This document shows positions 48,228 through 60,236 of a stretch of 64,000 nucleotides of DNA, piece by piece. Numbering within the stretch: position 1 is the first letter of the stretch; each line of letters opens with the position of its first letter. Under the pieces are notes generated by a model. It saw only the letters and a program-made list of their open reading frames with translations, searched no databases and was not told the DNA's origin. The position numbers and the translations under genes are program-made. The stretch spans positions 15,464,308 to 15,528,307 of the forward strand of contig NW_024040152.1 of NCBI RefSeq assembly GCF_014851395.1, given 5' to 3'. The stretch comes from Micropterus salmoides (Eukaryota > Chordata > Actinopteri > Centrarchiformes > Centrarchidae).

Positions 48228-51200
48228 ATGAATGCTCTGGTAGCTCTCTGTCACTTCTGTGAGCTCCATGGCCCTCGGACGCTGTTTTGCACTGAGGCAC
48301 TGCACCCTCCATCTCCATCCCCTTCATCCCAGGCAGGTGTCCCAGTGCATGGGGACGGGGACAGGGACCGAGATGGTGACCGGGAAGGTGAAGGGCTGAC
48401 TATGAGGGCCAACAGCTCGGCCTCGCAGAGGGGAGAAATGTGTGACGTGAGTGGAGGGTGACATGCCAAGGACAGAATGCTTATCAGAAACTTGTCTCCA
48501 TTTGAGCTGAACCACCCTTCTCTCTTCTCTCTGTCTACACTATAACACTCTTGCTATAACCTTTTTGCTATGCAGGTGAGTCCATATTCCTGTCATCTGT
48601 CTCAAAGTATTATTTTCCTCTTCTCCTTGCCTCATAGGGATGTCGATCTCTTCCTGCATCTCATCCAGGCTTTGTGAGCATTGATGATGAAACAGGTATA
48701 CGCTTCCTGAGCCACCAGCATCCCAGACAGCCACAGCTGTTCAGCGTGGTCCGCCAGGCCTGCGTACGCAGCCTCAGCTGTGAGGTAAACAGTGACGTAC
48801 GTCTGTATGTATGTGTGTGTGAGTCACACGTCTCATGCCATCTCTCAAACCACTTTTCTTATTCCTCTGTCACCACATTTACTTCCACCTATCGCCTCTC
48901 TGTCTGTTTCGTCAGGTGTGTCCCGGCCGTGAAGGGCCAATTTTCTTTGGAGATGAGCAGCATGGTTTTGTGTTTTCACACACCTTCTTTATCAAAGACA
49001 GCCTCGCCAGGGGCTTCCAGCGATGGTACAGTATTGTCATGGTAGCAATGGACAGGATCTACCTTATCAACTCCTGGCCTTTCCTGTTGCGCCATCTTAG
49101 ACTCACTATACAGAGCCTGCAAAGCACAGCCCTCAAGGTAGGGTAGACACATGGACATATCATGCCTTTAATCCGTTTACTCAAATAGGAACATGAAGAC
49201 TTATTCCAAAGGTATGTATCTATTTGGTCACCTAATGTCTTGGTGCTGTACTCTCCATCAGGTGTTTGACAATGAGCAAGGAGTTTGTCCCCAGCGAGCA
49301 GTGAGGATGAACAGTGTCTTTTCACCTGCAGTTTTCCCGCACCAAAGGAGTGGCAACGCAGCCCGATCACTAACGTCTCTTACCCAGCATCCCAACCTCT
49401 GGGCCAGCCTGCACTCCTCCTTTAGCTGGTGAGTCGATGTACTGTCAGTCCCACTATATCACACAAGCAGTTGTCTTTATCCAAGTAATCACTTACCTTG
49501 ACCTATATTTGTGTTTTCACATTGTCTCCAGGCTGCTGAAGGCCTGTGGTAGTCGTCTGACAGAGAAGCTGCTGGAGGGAGCCCCCACTGAGGACACACT
49601 GGTGCTCATAGAGAGACAGACTGGTAAATACATTGTCTTTAATTTAACAGGGTCAGGCAACTATTATGTAACTTTTGTTTTTACCCAAGTAACACCTGTT
49701 CAAGAAAAACTGTCCAGTGACAAAGCAAAAACAATGGAAATATAATTTACTTGGGCAACGCTTCAATATGTCTTGCCTTCCAGGAAAGGTTAGGCCTCTA
49801 GATGGAGGATGATGTCACCAGATGTCAGATGGTTTTATCATCAGTCTGAAAAGTCTCTTGTATGAGTCTGATTCACTGGGTCAGTCAGTGCGGAGGCACT
49901 AAAAAAACAAAGTGATTAATTTAAGCATTGTACTCAAATACACTGCCTTTCCAGAAAGGGTTTTCACAATTATCAGTCAAGATTTAGAAAGTGATTAAAA
50001 GATTAGATATTTAAGTCCAGCACAGCTCTTAGATTGTGGAATTTTAATACCCCTTACACCCATATTAATATTGTGAGTAAATTAACTTTTTTGTAGCATT
50101 TACAACATAATAAAATAAATAAATTCATCAAAAATAAGCGATCTTAAAGCAGCTCATATAAAAATGCCAATGTGTACAAATAGATAAAAAGTTTTTTTTT
50201 AATAGTTTTTTTAATGTGGTACAGATTCGGTAATTCTGATACTGCAGGGAATGTGCTGACTTGTATCAGTGGAAGTCTGGTAGGATTGGTATTGAAATTA
50301 TCATAGATTATTATTATTTTACCCAGTTACATTATTGTCATAGATAAGTGGAGAGCTTATACAGTACTGAAGTTGGTTCGAAAATAGAGTTGATATAGAG
50401 CCAGATCTTTTTAATAATTTCCTGGGGAATCTCCCCATTTGTAATGAACTTCGGCTTGAAAACATTTGGTCATCGCTATTTCTATTTTTATGTCATTCTC
50501 TGTTTCCAAAAGAGCAAGAGGAGGAAATGAGCTGCTGGGAGGGAGCAGAAGGAGGCGGTTCTAAGTCACAGCGGCACCCATCGGAGACCGAGCTGGGCCA
50601 CGACTTCCTGTTTGATGACGCAAAATTAGATGAATTACCCGGTCCAAAGTTTTGGTCCCTGAGGCATTTGAGACAGGTAAAGTTAGGGACGTTTTTTTAG
50701 CTTGTCAATTTGTCATTCATAATTATGTTAAATTAACTATGTAAGTTTTCAGAAAACTGAAAAAGAAAGGAGATTAAAAAGCTCAGTTACATTGTTTCCT
50801 CAACCTCCGACTAGGAAGAGCATGACAGACAAGATTTAGTTTTTTGCAAGAATTTATAGTTTTTTGGCACAATCTGATACATTTTAGTCATTCACAATTT
50901 CAAGGTTCAAGGTACATTTCATTCATTTCATGTCATTCTACAACGCAAGCCTGCACAATGAAATTCCAATTGTAGCCCCCTTCACGCTGCACACACAGAA
51001 CATATACACACATGTTAATTTACAATTAGAATAGAACAACAATTAAAATAATTAACAATAGCACACATACTGTATCTATGAGTTCCTGTACATCACATTC
51101 TGATTTGTTCTGCAGGTCCTCGGGGCGGTGGAGTTTCGTCAGCTGGTGTGGCATGTGCTCATGGGAAATCAGGTCATATGGAGAGGCGCAGACCCCGGGC

Positions 51201-53075
51201 TCATTCAATCAGCTTTTACTGTGCTCAGGGTACTCTACTCCTATGCTACTGTATCCCTTTCTTCCTTTCTTTAGGAGAGATAGTGTCATTATGATGTGGG
51301 GAAATATAATTAAGACAAGGGGTAACACCTGTGAGGATCCTCATCAGTTGAGCTACGGCGTAAATAATGCGCCATTAGTTAAATGCAGCTTAGTATAACA
51401 CAATTGTAACTACAATCATCTAACATTAAACACTTACGTTTCATGTTATGATTAATTAAAAATGACTAATACCGTCTTAAATAATCATCTTCATGTGATA
51501 TAAACTGATTACAGTTGATTGGGTTTCAGTTAGTTTTCCTTAAAGAAAAAATGTTCATTCACTTAAGTAAAGTTTGTTGTTGTTTTTTTCTAACTTCCAG
51601 TTCTTGCCTGAAGACATATTATTGTTTATGTTCCCATTACACACCTTGAACTTTCCATTGCCTGTACATGCTTCTCTCATCTTTCTATGCAACAAGACAG
51701 AGCATGTAGCAGTTTTCATTATACAATTATTGTTCCTTGTGACTGTTGAAAAATATTTGAGTTTAAATAATTGGTAATAATCTTTATATTTTTTTTTCAA
51801 TATCCGTTACCGAAAACATAGCAGCACATTTTCTGCTGCTTTTAATAGTGGGAAAAGCTGTTACTAATAACAATAACAGTAGCTCTGTTGTATTCCAGTG
51901 TCCTGGTAAGTGTAACAGTGTGGCAGCATGAAGAACACCAGTACCCTTAAACTGAAGCACCTAAATGGAATTCAACCATGAATCATTTTATTACTTACAC
52001 CTGTGCTTTTCCTACTGAGACTTGTCAAAATGCCATCCATGAAAAAGGCAGCCACCATGTTTATAATCTGAATCTTTTGTCCTGTTTCCCATCAGTCTTT
52101 GCTCCCAGTAGGCTGTGTGCGTTCTGTGCCATACAGTGCTCAGTATGAGGAGGCCTACAAATGCAACTTCCTGGGTCTCAGTCCAGATGTCCTTATTCCA
52201 ACCCATGTCAGCTCCTCAGGTACAACACAGTCCATAGACTTACACTGTGATAGATTACTGTGTGAAACCTCACAGAGAGCTGCTGTTGCAAACTGCAGGC
52301 TTGTTGATGCAGGTCATATCGTGTTGACTTAATTTTCCTTTTGTTCGTCCTGCAGAGTTTTCAGTGCTGGTGGATGTCAGTTCAGAGAGAGGCTGTCAGA
52401 TTTCATCCATGGGTGAAGACGATATCTCCTCACTTTATCAGTTCACCATCAGCAGTGCCAACACACAGCCCACAGACAGGGGTGAGCGCACATACCTACA
52501 TTTATAAATAGTCACTGTAGGTTTGCTGCCACTCACAGTGTCAAAAATATGCAGTCCTTTTAGACCTTTTTTTCACTGATTATTTAGATCTGAATCTGCA
52601 TCAAAGTGATGCTCATGTGGGCCAGGTTTAATTTGTTTCATTTGTTTGTGCTCTTTTTCCAGGTCCCTTGTTATTGAACAAGCTGGAGGTGGCCCTGTCT
52701 AACGAGAACTTGTCTGTGGACGTTGTATCGCACTGCCTGTTGTGTCTGAAGGAAGAGTGGATGAAGTGAGTAAAATGCATTGTTAATATGAAGACCACCT
52801 GGGTTTAAGTAAGACTTTACCACTTTGCATACGAAAGCCTTCTCATAATTGATTCTCTCTATTTCAGTAAAGTCAAAGTGCTGTTCAAGTTCTCCAAAGT
52901 GGACGGGCGAGGGAGGGAGGATACCCAGAAGGTTCTGGCCCTCCTTGGTGCCACTGGGCCTGGCGAGGAGGACAATGTCAGGCTGCTCAAGTTCTGGATG
53001 ACTGGACTCAGCAAAACCTACAAGAGCCATTTAATGACAGCTGTCCGAGGAGGGGAAAGGAGTCCCAGCCAGTGA
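48228..53075 (+). CDS. flcn: Folliculin
   Basis: Eleven coding exons: 48228-48446, 48638-48784, 48916-49137, 49262-49428, 49532-49623, 50513-50676, 51116-51229, 52096-52219, 52356-52481, 52663-52765 and 52868-53075. They join in phase to 561 residues (human 579). The opening MNALVALCHFCELHGPRTLF, the longin-domain core PGREGPIFFGDEQHGFVFSH, and the C-terminal DENN part ending FWMTGLSKTYKSHLM are unmistakable. Arg154 in SLARGFQRW aligns with human Arg164, reported as the arginine finger. Known role: with FNIP1/2 it is a GTPase-activating protein for RagC/D at lysosomes, tuning mTORC1 and TFEB/TFE3; loss in humans causes Birt-Hogg-Dube syndrome. The variable linkers after residue 25 and near residue 285 differ from mammals. 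The ATG directly follows a CTCTCAG acceptor, so the preceding exon is untranslated. Confidence 0.97.
50905..51075. repeat. flcn: Dispersed teleost repeat in flcn intron 6
   Basis: AAGGTTCAAGGTACATTTC, GTCATTCTACAACGCAAGC and TGCACAATGAAATTCCAATT form a motif order that recurs in fish genomes. It ends about 40 bases before flcn exon 7. Confidence 0.55.
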
Positions 53076-53448
53076 CAAAGAGAGGTGAAGAAAGAGGAGG
53101 AGGGAGGGTTAGAGGGAGAAAAGGGGGCTTAAAAGAAGGGGGAATACTAAAGGAAGGAAAGTGAAAGCAAAATGTTTTTATCAGCCGGGACTTTCAGCAT
53201 GATAAAAGAGGAATGTGAATGGATCAAATCTTTGGCATCATCCATTATTGCCTTTTTAAGTAATGGGAAATCTACTGTTCCTAATCCTGCACAGACTAAC
53301 AAATTCAGTCAGTCTGGATAATGTATGAGCATTTTTGTTTGTCAAAGGGAATTACTGTAAAATACCTATTCATACTAATATGTGAAGTTTAACTTATTAC
53401 AGAACGACTTTGCACTTTGTTTACTGTTTTGCTTATGTTTTAAAATGA

Positions 53449-53454
53449 AATAAA
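53449..53454 (+). terminator. flcn: Poly(A) signal of flcn
   Basis: AATAAA about 375 bases after the flcn stop, followed by a T-rich stretch near 53479-53500. A second AATAAA near 53837 could serve a longer form. Confidence 0.65.
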
Positions 53455-53499
53455 CAAATGTGAATGCTCTGAGGTCCTTGTTTTTTTCTTCTTTTTTTT

Positions 53500-55400
53500 A
53501 TTCCACAATTGGCTCCATCTGGTGGCAAATAGAAAGAACTAAGAAAGTGAGCAACAGCGAGTTGGAGGAGGAGAGCAGCATTTTTCTGCCAGCTCCCACT
53601 CACTTGTTTGACTGGCTGACAGCCAACAAGTCTCAGTTGGTGTAATACAACACTTTTAAGGTTTTCTGGTGTTCTGTACAAAATCGTTGCATAACACGCC
53701 CTTGCTCTAGTACGGCCGACCACATCAGCAGGATTTTGGCTGCCTAATGAGCCAGTCGCACACTGATCCACTAAAAAGCAGAGTTTTTCCTTTTCATTCC
53801 ACAGTTATTTGAGCCTGCCTTGCTGAAGCTTCAGTCAATAAAATTCGGCAACATACGGCTTTGTTTAAATTGCGGAGGCTGCTCTTTTTCTTTGTGACAT
53901 AAACTTTTACATAGAAATAACTACATCATTTGTAGTAAATTACAAGGAAAAATTAATTTGTATACATCAGCAGTGACTAGCTTTCCTTGTAAAATGGATA
54001 AGATAATGGAACTTCTCAATATTGCTACTACGCTACTGTGTCCTAATAGACTGACTTTTTTTGTTATGCTTTTCTCTGCCTAACTCAAATCTGGATTTCA
54101 TTTTGCAAGTTTCACTAAATTGAAGCACAAACATGATGTGCAACACCCCCACATATCAGTTAGATATTTACTTCCCTCAATATGCAAGCGATGAATTAAA
54201 CAGGAAGACGTCACGATGACTGGATATTTATGCTCGTCTTTAAAACACATACTATAAGCGAAGAGGTTTCGAATTGATGATGCCTCTGGGAGCATTGATG
54301 CTTTGCTCTCTAGTTTCCCTTTCCCCTGAACAGAGATGGGACTTTGGGAAACGTTCTTGCTTCTTTTGGCTTGTGTTCAAAAAAAGGACACACAGCAGAA
54401 CAAGCCCTCTTTGACACAAAAAAACTACTTTTTACTTCCTTCCTTTCATTAATAATTACCCCTTCTCCTGACATCTAACACCAAAACCAAAATAACACAA
54501 CACTTCACATAACCTGAGGGGACAGAACAACACATTACAAACAGGATGATGACAGCAGTGCCCAAAATTACACATCACAATTGCACTATCCACCTCTGTG
54601 GAGACACTTTTAACAGTAATGACTACAGAAAGCTGTCACATGTGGAATGACTTGCAGGTTCTGGCAATGTAGTGTTGCAATACTCTTTGTCAGTTGTTCA
54701 AGGAATGTGATTTTTCATTAAATATAAAAAAAATAGATCATGTGATGATTAAGCAGGATGCCATTGCGCACTGACTTTGGAGGGATAAAGACCAAGGGAT
54801 CCACAGGGACAGAGGTGTGGGGGAGAGTCCAAATGAAAAACATACGCTCCAACTGCATGACTAAGCCTCCTTGGGCCTGTTTTGGAGGGGGGAGGATAAG
54901 GGTAAGAGGGTGGGTGTCAGGGAATGTAGGGGCGCAGGGGGGGAGGGGGCCGGGTCAGTCAATAGTGAGGTAAAACGTGTGGCAGTGGGAGTGGCCGAGA
55001 CTTAAAGGGAGCAGACAAGCAATCCCACATAGCACTTTCACTTTGAGCGGAGTGAGGATACACAGAGTGGCCAGAGGGAGAGATAGAGAAGAGCAGGCCA
55101 GTGTCCCTCCCGCTTTATCCATTAACCAGTTTCGAGGGAGAGGGGAGTGAATCAAATTAGGCTGTTCAGGAAGATTCTAGGTCAGTAGTGAGAGGGAGAA
55201 AGGGAAAGGGAAAGAGATATAGTAAAAAACAAACAAAAGCTTTCATAGGAAAAGGCTCCAGCCAGTCAGGCTTAAGTGGGAAAATCCAAAGTGAGAGAGC
55301 AGGATGGCGTGAGAGGATAAATGAGGCACTTTTTTGGAAAGTACAAAAGGAACTCAAAAGGAAGGAATGTGTAAAGGGATGTCAGCAAGAAGACTAAATA
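53500..55400. other. Intergenic flcn-cytokine spacer
   Basis: No coding gene is supported. The purine-rich 54,900-55,400 part probably holds the promoter and 5' UTR of the downstream cytokine gene. An open GTG-led frame from 55434 runs into its first coding exon but lacks an ATG in frame before 55566. Confidence 0.5.
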
Positions 55401-55565
55401 TCAAGCCGTGAAGCAGACACAGCAACGTGCTCTGTGTCAAAGACCTCAAGAAACCACAGAGGAGGGAACTTTGCCTTTCACAGACTGACACAGAAACCCG
55501 TCTGCAGAGTGATTGCCGTCAACAAGAGAAATGGAGAAGTGTCCATTCTTAGAAAGATAAAAAGG

Positions 55566-57588
55566 ATGTCACTGCCAGGTGAGAAACAACTACTAGGAGC
55601 ATGTTATTGCATTTTGCAAACTTTCTTTTCAACGTCTGTAGGAAAATAATGGAACTTTGGAACTGGTTATTAAATAGTCAATTCTAATCTGGGAATTACA
55701 ACTCATTTGTTGTGTCATTTGTGCTTTTACAATAGCATTTCCGGTGTCTTAATTCAATTATAAATGTTGCAACGACAGACCATGTTGCATTGTTTTTCTG
55801 CAGAAATAGGTAATTGAGGCAGGAAATGATGTGATGTTCCTTAGTGGGTATGCAGTTTGAACAACCACAGAAAGTTTCCATCAATTATCTGAATGTGTTT
55901 AAGAATTGAGTCTCTTTCCTTCTTACTCATGCCTCAAACAGTTTTGCTGTTGCTATCACTCTTGACTGTCCAATGTGGTGGATGTGACTTTGACTGTGAA
56001 GGTGTGAAAAACATTAAAGCGACAATCGACTCCAATCCGACTGGATTTGTAAGTTAAAATGTTTTTACTTTGTTTTATGATTTATGATTCCTTTTAGTTT
56101 TTCTAAAGCATTCTCTCTGTAGGAATGATTTTTGTTCTTACCAACTGTATTTAATATGCTTTAAAGAATACAGTCACTTTTATTGACTGTCTTCCGTTAG
56201 TTGTTAGAAAGAGGTGGTCAAAGTTGAAGATCTTTCTCTTTGATGATAATGATCAACTCCACCTTGTCATTTCATAAATTATCAGATGAGAAGTTTACGA
56301 CTGACACGTGTGGCTCTTAAAAGTCAAAGGAATTAAATAATGTGTAGTTTCACCTCTGTGGTTATGTTGTTTTCTTTACATTTTTATGTTGTCATTACTA
56401 TAGTTCAGTATAGTAATCATTACAATATTAATTCTAACTAATTTAATCCTGTGTGGCTTTATTCTCACCTTTTTCTTTGCTTTTGTTTTCTCTTCCAGCG
56501 GACAGTATTTCCTAAAGATTACTATGTAGTGCACCACTACACAAAAAGCATGCTCTGTGAAACTGATCCGGTGAGTTCTTTATCAGATAAAAAGGGGAAG
56601 TGAGGTACTATTTGCAATAAATTAGTCATACACCGGCTTTACCTTAAAGCAACTTTTGGTCTCTTTAACAGGACAATCGATAGCTTTTACCTAATCTCCA
56701 GCTACTGTTACCGGCCTTGTAAATACTTGGTTTAGCAAAAGATTGTTGTACCATGTAGCCAGGAGTCTTGCATGTAATTGAACAATTGATGTGGTTGTTG
56801 TGGTGAGCAGTCACATGTGCCTTGCACAATAAACTTAACTTTGGGGTTGTTCTGCTGTTCCCTGCAGTGTTGTGTCTTCCCTGCTGCAATAGTGCTTCTG
56901 GATTCCTGGCATGTGCTTCTCAGAAACCTCTGGGATGAGCACCTAAACCACTCCCTAATCCTCGATCTCAAACAGACACTGGATAAAATTATAAAGAAGA
57001 ACAAAAACACAGAGGTAGGGTTTTCTTTCAAATATATCTTACCATAATACCTTGACTTGTCTTCAAAAGTTCAAAATACAGAATGTATTCTGCAAAAAAT
57101 GTTAAATAATGTTTATTTCTTTTGTTTCAAACATGAATTATTAATGTAAAGGTACATTAGTAAGAGTTGTGCTCCTGGAAGCTTCTTAACCTTTGACTGT
57201 AAATCTTTGATTGTTCTTTATTTTCTTACCACAGAGGTTCCAGGAGGAGACGGACCTGGCCCAATTCTCCACATTATCTTCCTCTCCTGAAGAACTCCTC
57301 AAGCTCACGTCAGAACTTTTTGCTCGATGGCTCGACGTTGGGGCCCTACCTTCTATTGAAACTTGCACCCTGCCCACTTTGCCCCCCTCTGTGGAGAGGA
57401 AGGACTACGGTCCCTCGAGGGCCAGACTCTTGACTACAAGAGCTATCGGCAGCGCGGAGGAAGGACAGCCTGACAAGAAGACAGACATTACACTGCACCC
57501 GTCCAACAGTGGCCCTCCATCCCTATCCTATTACGCTTCTCTCTGGAGCCCCTTGCTATTCAGACTCTATTGGTGGCTGTTGCCATAG
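55566..57588 (+). CDS. flt3lg: Short-chain helical cytokine, probable FLT3 ligand
   Basis: Five coding exons: 55566-55578, 55942-56048, 56499-56570, 56868-57014 and 57235-57588. They join in phase to 230 residues. The first exon supplies MSLP, and the intron splits a clear signal peptide (MSLPVLLLLSLLTVQCGG). The mature part has Cys19, 23, 60, 65, 66 and 157, one N-glycosylation sequon (Asn91-His-Ser), and helix-like segments at about 66-86, 93-108 and 131-149. FPKDYYVVHHY resembles the PKDYMITLKY of Kit ligand, and the CETDPC region plus the last Cys before TLPTLPP resemble FLT3LG. The exon count and phases suit the SCF/FLT3LG/CSF1 superfamily. The choice of FLT3LG rests on synteny, as other genes here map near FLT3LG on human 19q13. 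The C-terminus (about 210-230) is hydrophobic with no cytoplasmic tail. Expected partner: a class III receptor tyrosine kinase. Superfamily fairly sure, orthologue less so. Confidence 0.68.
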
Positions 57589-57991
57589 TTGCTAAAAAAG
57601 ATCTTTTTGATGATGCACACAAAATGCAAGACATTTCCTGGCACTGAATGTTTGTTTTCTTATATTTGTGTCTCTGCTTTGTTAATATGAAGTTACATGC
57701 ACAGGTTGCATTTAATGCCAAAAGCTAGTTCACATAGCTAAGCTCACTGTCCAACAGTGTTCTGTAACAACTGATATCACACATATTAACGTATAGCCAT
57801 CCTCTCTAGAGCAAGCCACGAGCTCCAGCTAGCTATGCTCTTTATGCTAACCAGAGATAAATGCTGAGCAAGCCAATGCACATAAGCCATCGTCTGTTGA
57901 TGTGGAATTCATCACTGTTTACAGAATACGAATGTTATGTAAATGTAAGATATTACAGTTTAAGGGCGTTTACTTTTGTACATAATTCTAA

Positions 57992-57997
57992 ATTAAA
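57992..57997 (+). terminator. flt3lg: Candidate poly(A) signal of the cytokine gene
   Basis: ATTAAA (in AATTAAAGAC), the commonest variant signal, about 400 bases after the stop codon. The sequence after it turns into AT-rich repeats. Confidence 0.5.
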
Positions 57998-58035
57998 GAC
58001 ATTTAGATATATACATTGTTAGTTTTTGGTTTAAC

Positions 58036-58085
58036 TTACTATAATATAATATAATATAAGATAATAACATAATATAATAATATCC
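58036..58085. repeat. (ATAAT)n-like minisatellite
   Basis: Imperfect ATAATAT units (TATAATATAATATAATATAA), about 50 bases, just downstream of the cytokine gene. Confidence 0.75.
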
Positions 58086-58139
58086 TAAGAGTTGTAAGCT
58101 ATATTTATTGTGGTCTTTGCTGTTTGTCATCTGTAATAG

Positions 58140-58575
58140 AAAGTACATTCAATCAAGTACTGTACTTAAGTACAGCTTTTGAGGTATACTTGTACATACT
58201 TTATGTAGTATTTTCACTTTCTATACTTTCTTTCAACTGGAAATATTGTAATTTGTACCCCACTACATTTATCTGAAAGCTGGAGCTACTGGTTACTTTA
58301 CAGATATGATACATTTAAAATACTGTTAAAATTGGCTTGCTTAGTGAATCAACAATACTAACCTAAAATAATTATTATAGCAATCACAGGGACTATTTTT
58401 CTGCATTAAGTACTTTTACTTTTGATACTTTCAGTACATTTTTCTGACAATGCTTGCATAGTTATACTTCAGTATAATTTTAAATGCAGAACTTTTACTT
58501 GTAAGAGTAGATTGTGGGATTGCTACTTTTGCTTCTGTAAAAGATCTGAGTATGTCTACTATTATTTGTCAGTAA
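58140..58575. repeat. AAGTAC-rich teleost repeat, inverted copy
   Basis: Motifs in order: AAGTACTGTACTTAAGTACA, CCCCACTACATTTATCTGA, AAGTACTTTTACTTTTGATA, AATGCAGAACTTTTACTTGT and GTAAAAGATCTGAGTA. These match the copies at 13700-14380 and 59225-59745. Confidence 0.75.
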
Positions 58576-59224
58576 GAATACTTACATATTTGTATTTTGA
58601 CTGTTTAGGTAAAAGAGATAACAACATCAGGACACAGAGTTTGTGTTGGAGTCCACATTCATGTTATCTCAACCATTGCTATCGGCTCTTTTGAAGAGTC
58701 AGTCCTAATGTACAAACATTTTTTTTATCGGTTGTAAAAATTGAAAGATGAGTTGTACATGAGAGAGGAATGCACTCTGGAGGCTCCTGAGAGGTTCTGA
58801 CTTTTGTCAAGAAACAAGAGTGCACCATTCGGTGCTCGCACTTGCCCCTGCTTGTACACACCCACGCCTGTAATATGCACCATTGTCCTCAAAGGATCCT
58901 CCTTGTTTTTTTATAATCCTTAAAATACAGAAGAATTTAGCCTGGGCCACTATGGGAACCGGCTTTTGGCTTCCATTTTTATTGAAGTCTTTTTGCACTG
59001 AATTCATGTCAGAATTTGGAAAGAAGGGACAAACGTAACACAGATGCAAATTACAAAAGAGTGAGCTCATCGTGCTGCTAGAGGACAAAATGTTGGACAA
59101 ATTAGGAAAACAAACACGTAAGAAAAGGCTCAGCTGCTTTTCTTCTGTACCTGTTACCGGCAAAGACTGGCTGTCTATCCAAATGTAGCTTAGAAGCTGT
59201 TGCCAGATCCATAGTTTCCTACCA

Positions 59225-59745
59225 GAGGTGGAAAGTAATGACATACATTTTCTCATGTACTGCACTTAAGTACATTTTTGAGGTACTTACAGTTTAGTTA
59301 AATATTTCCATTTTCTGCTACTTTATGCTTCTACTCCACTACTATTTAGGGGCAAATATTGTACTTTTTCTCCATTACATTTATTTGATAACTTTAGTTA
59401 CCAGTTACTTTGAAGATTAAGAAAACAAAATACAATCAACATATAAATAATGATTTATCAGTACAAGTTAAGATAAGACTTTATTTATTCCCAGAGAGAA
59501 ATTCACAAGCTACCCAGCAGTTAATAAAGAAATTAAAATCAGATCCAGCTTTACCAGCTGCAACATTAAAGTGCATCAATAATTGTAATAATTGTTAATA
59601 GTAAATTAGCCAGTCTGCATCATGAGTACTTTTACTTTTGGTACTTTAATTGTGTTTTATGCAATTTTTTTGCAGGACTTTACTGTTAACAGTATATTTC
59701 TACAACATAGACTACTTTTAGTAAAAGATCTGATGTCTTCCACAA
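59225..59745. repeat. AAGTAC-rich teleost repeat, longest copy
   Basis: Begins AGAGGTGGAAAGTAATGACA and ends AAGATCTGATGTCTTCCAC. The inner segment 59460-59620 carries GACTTTATTTATTCCCAGAG and AAGCTACCCAGCAG, also seen near 14000-14045. A fragment of the same family lies at 61095-61180. Confidence 0.75.
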
Positions 59746-60204
59746 CTGGTGGTACAGGACCTACAGACTCCAGTGTCAGTACCAGGCTGTGTTACCCTGT
59801 TCAGGTCTTACAAGTGTTGCATTTATTTGGAATATCTGTCTCACTCAGAGCATGTGGGAGATCGTGTCCCGGGTCAGTATGTGACCTCAAAATGTGGGAA
59901 TGATCCATTGGGTTTCTTAATTAGACAAATGTTGTTCTCTGGGGAGGGGGAGACCACCGTGAATATCCACATAACTCTAATTATATCAGGTCGAATTAAC
60001 ATTTATGTTGAAGCATTGCAGTTTGGGAAATTTCAGAGACAAATATTTGCAAGTCTGATTTTTTTTTTTCCTGGCAGCAGGGATCCAAGCGCCAAGCCAG
60101 CTGAATTCCCGTAAATGGAGGGAGACAGGGAGAGAGAGAGGGGAGAGACAGGGAGGGGAGGGGTGACCGTGCAGGGTGTTTAAACCACGTGGCCATTCCG
60201 CATA

Positions 60205-60212
60205 CCGGAAGT
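60205..60212 (+). promoter_or_regulatory. grwd1: ETS-type site near grwd1 start
   Basis: CCGGAAGT, a strong ETS/GABPA consensus, 25 bases before the grwd1 ATG. Such sites are typical at or near start sites of ribosome-biogenesis genes. Its use is inferred from sequence and position. Confidence 0.55.
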
Positions 60213-60236
60213 AAGCAAACGCTGGCCTCTGCCAAG

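Noticed and set aside
55434..55578. GTG-led N-terminal extension of the cytokine (MSKTSRNHRG...)
   Set aside because: It has no in-frame ATG before 55566, and the ATG there gives a proper signal peptide with the next exon.
58807..59265. 152-residue minus-strand open frame downstream of the cytokine gene
   Set aside because: It runs into an AAGTAC-type repeat and has no family resemblance.
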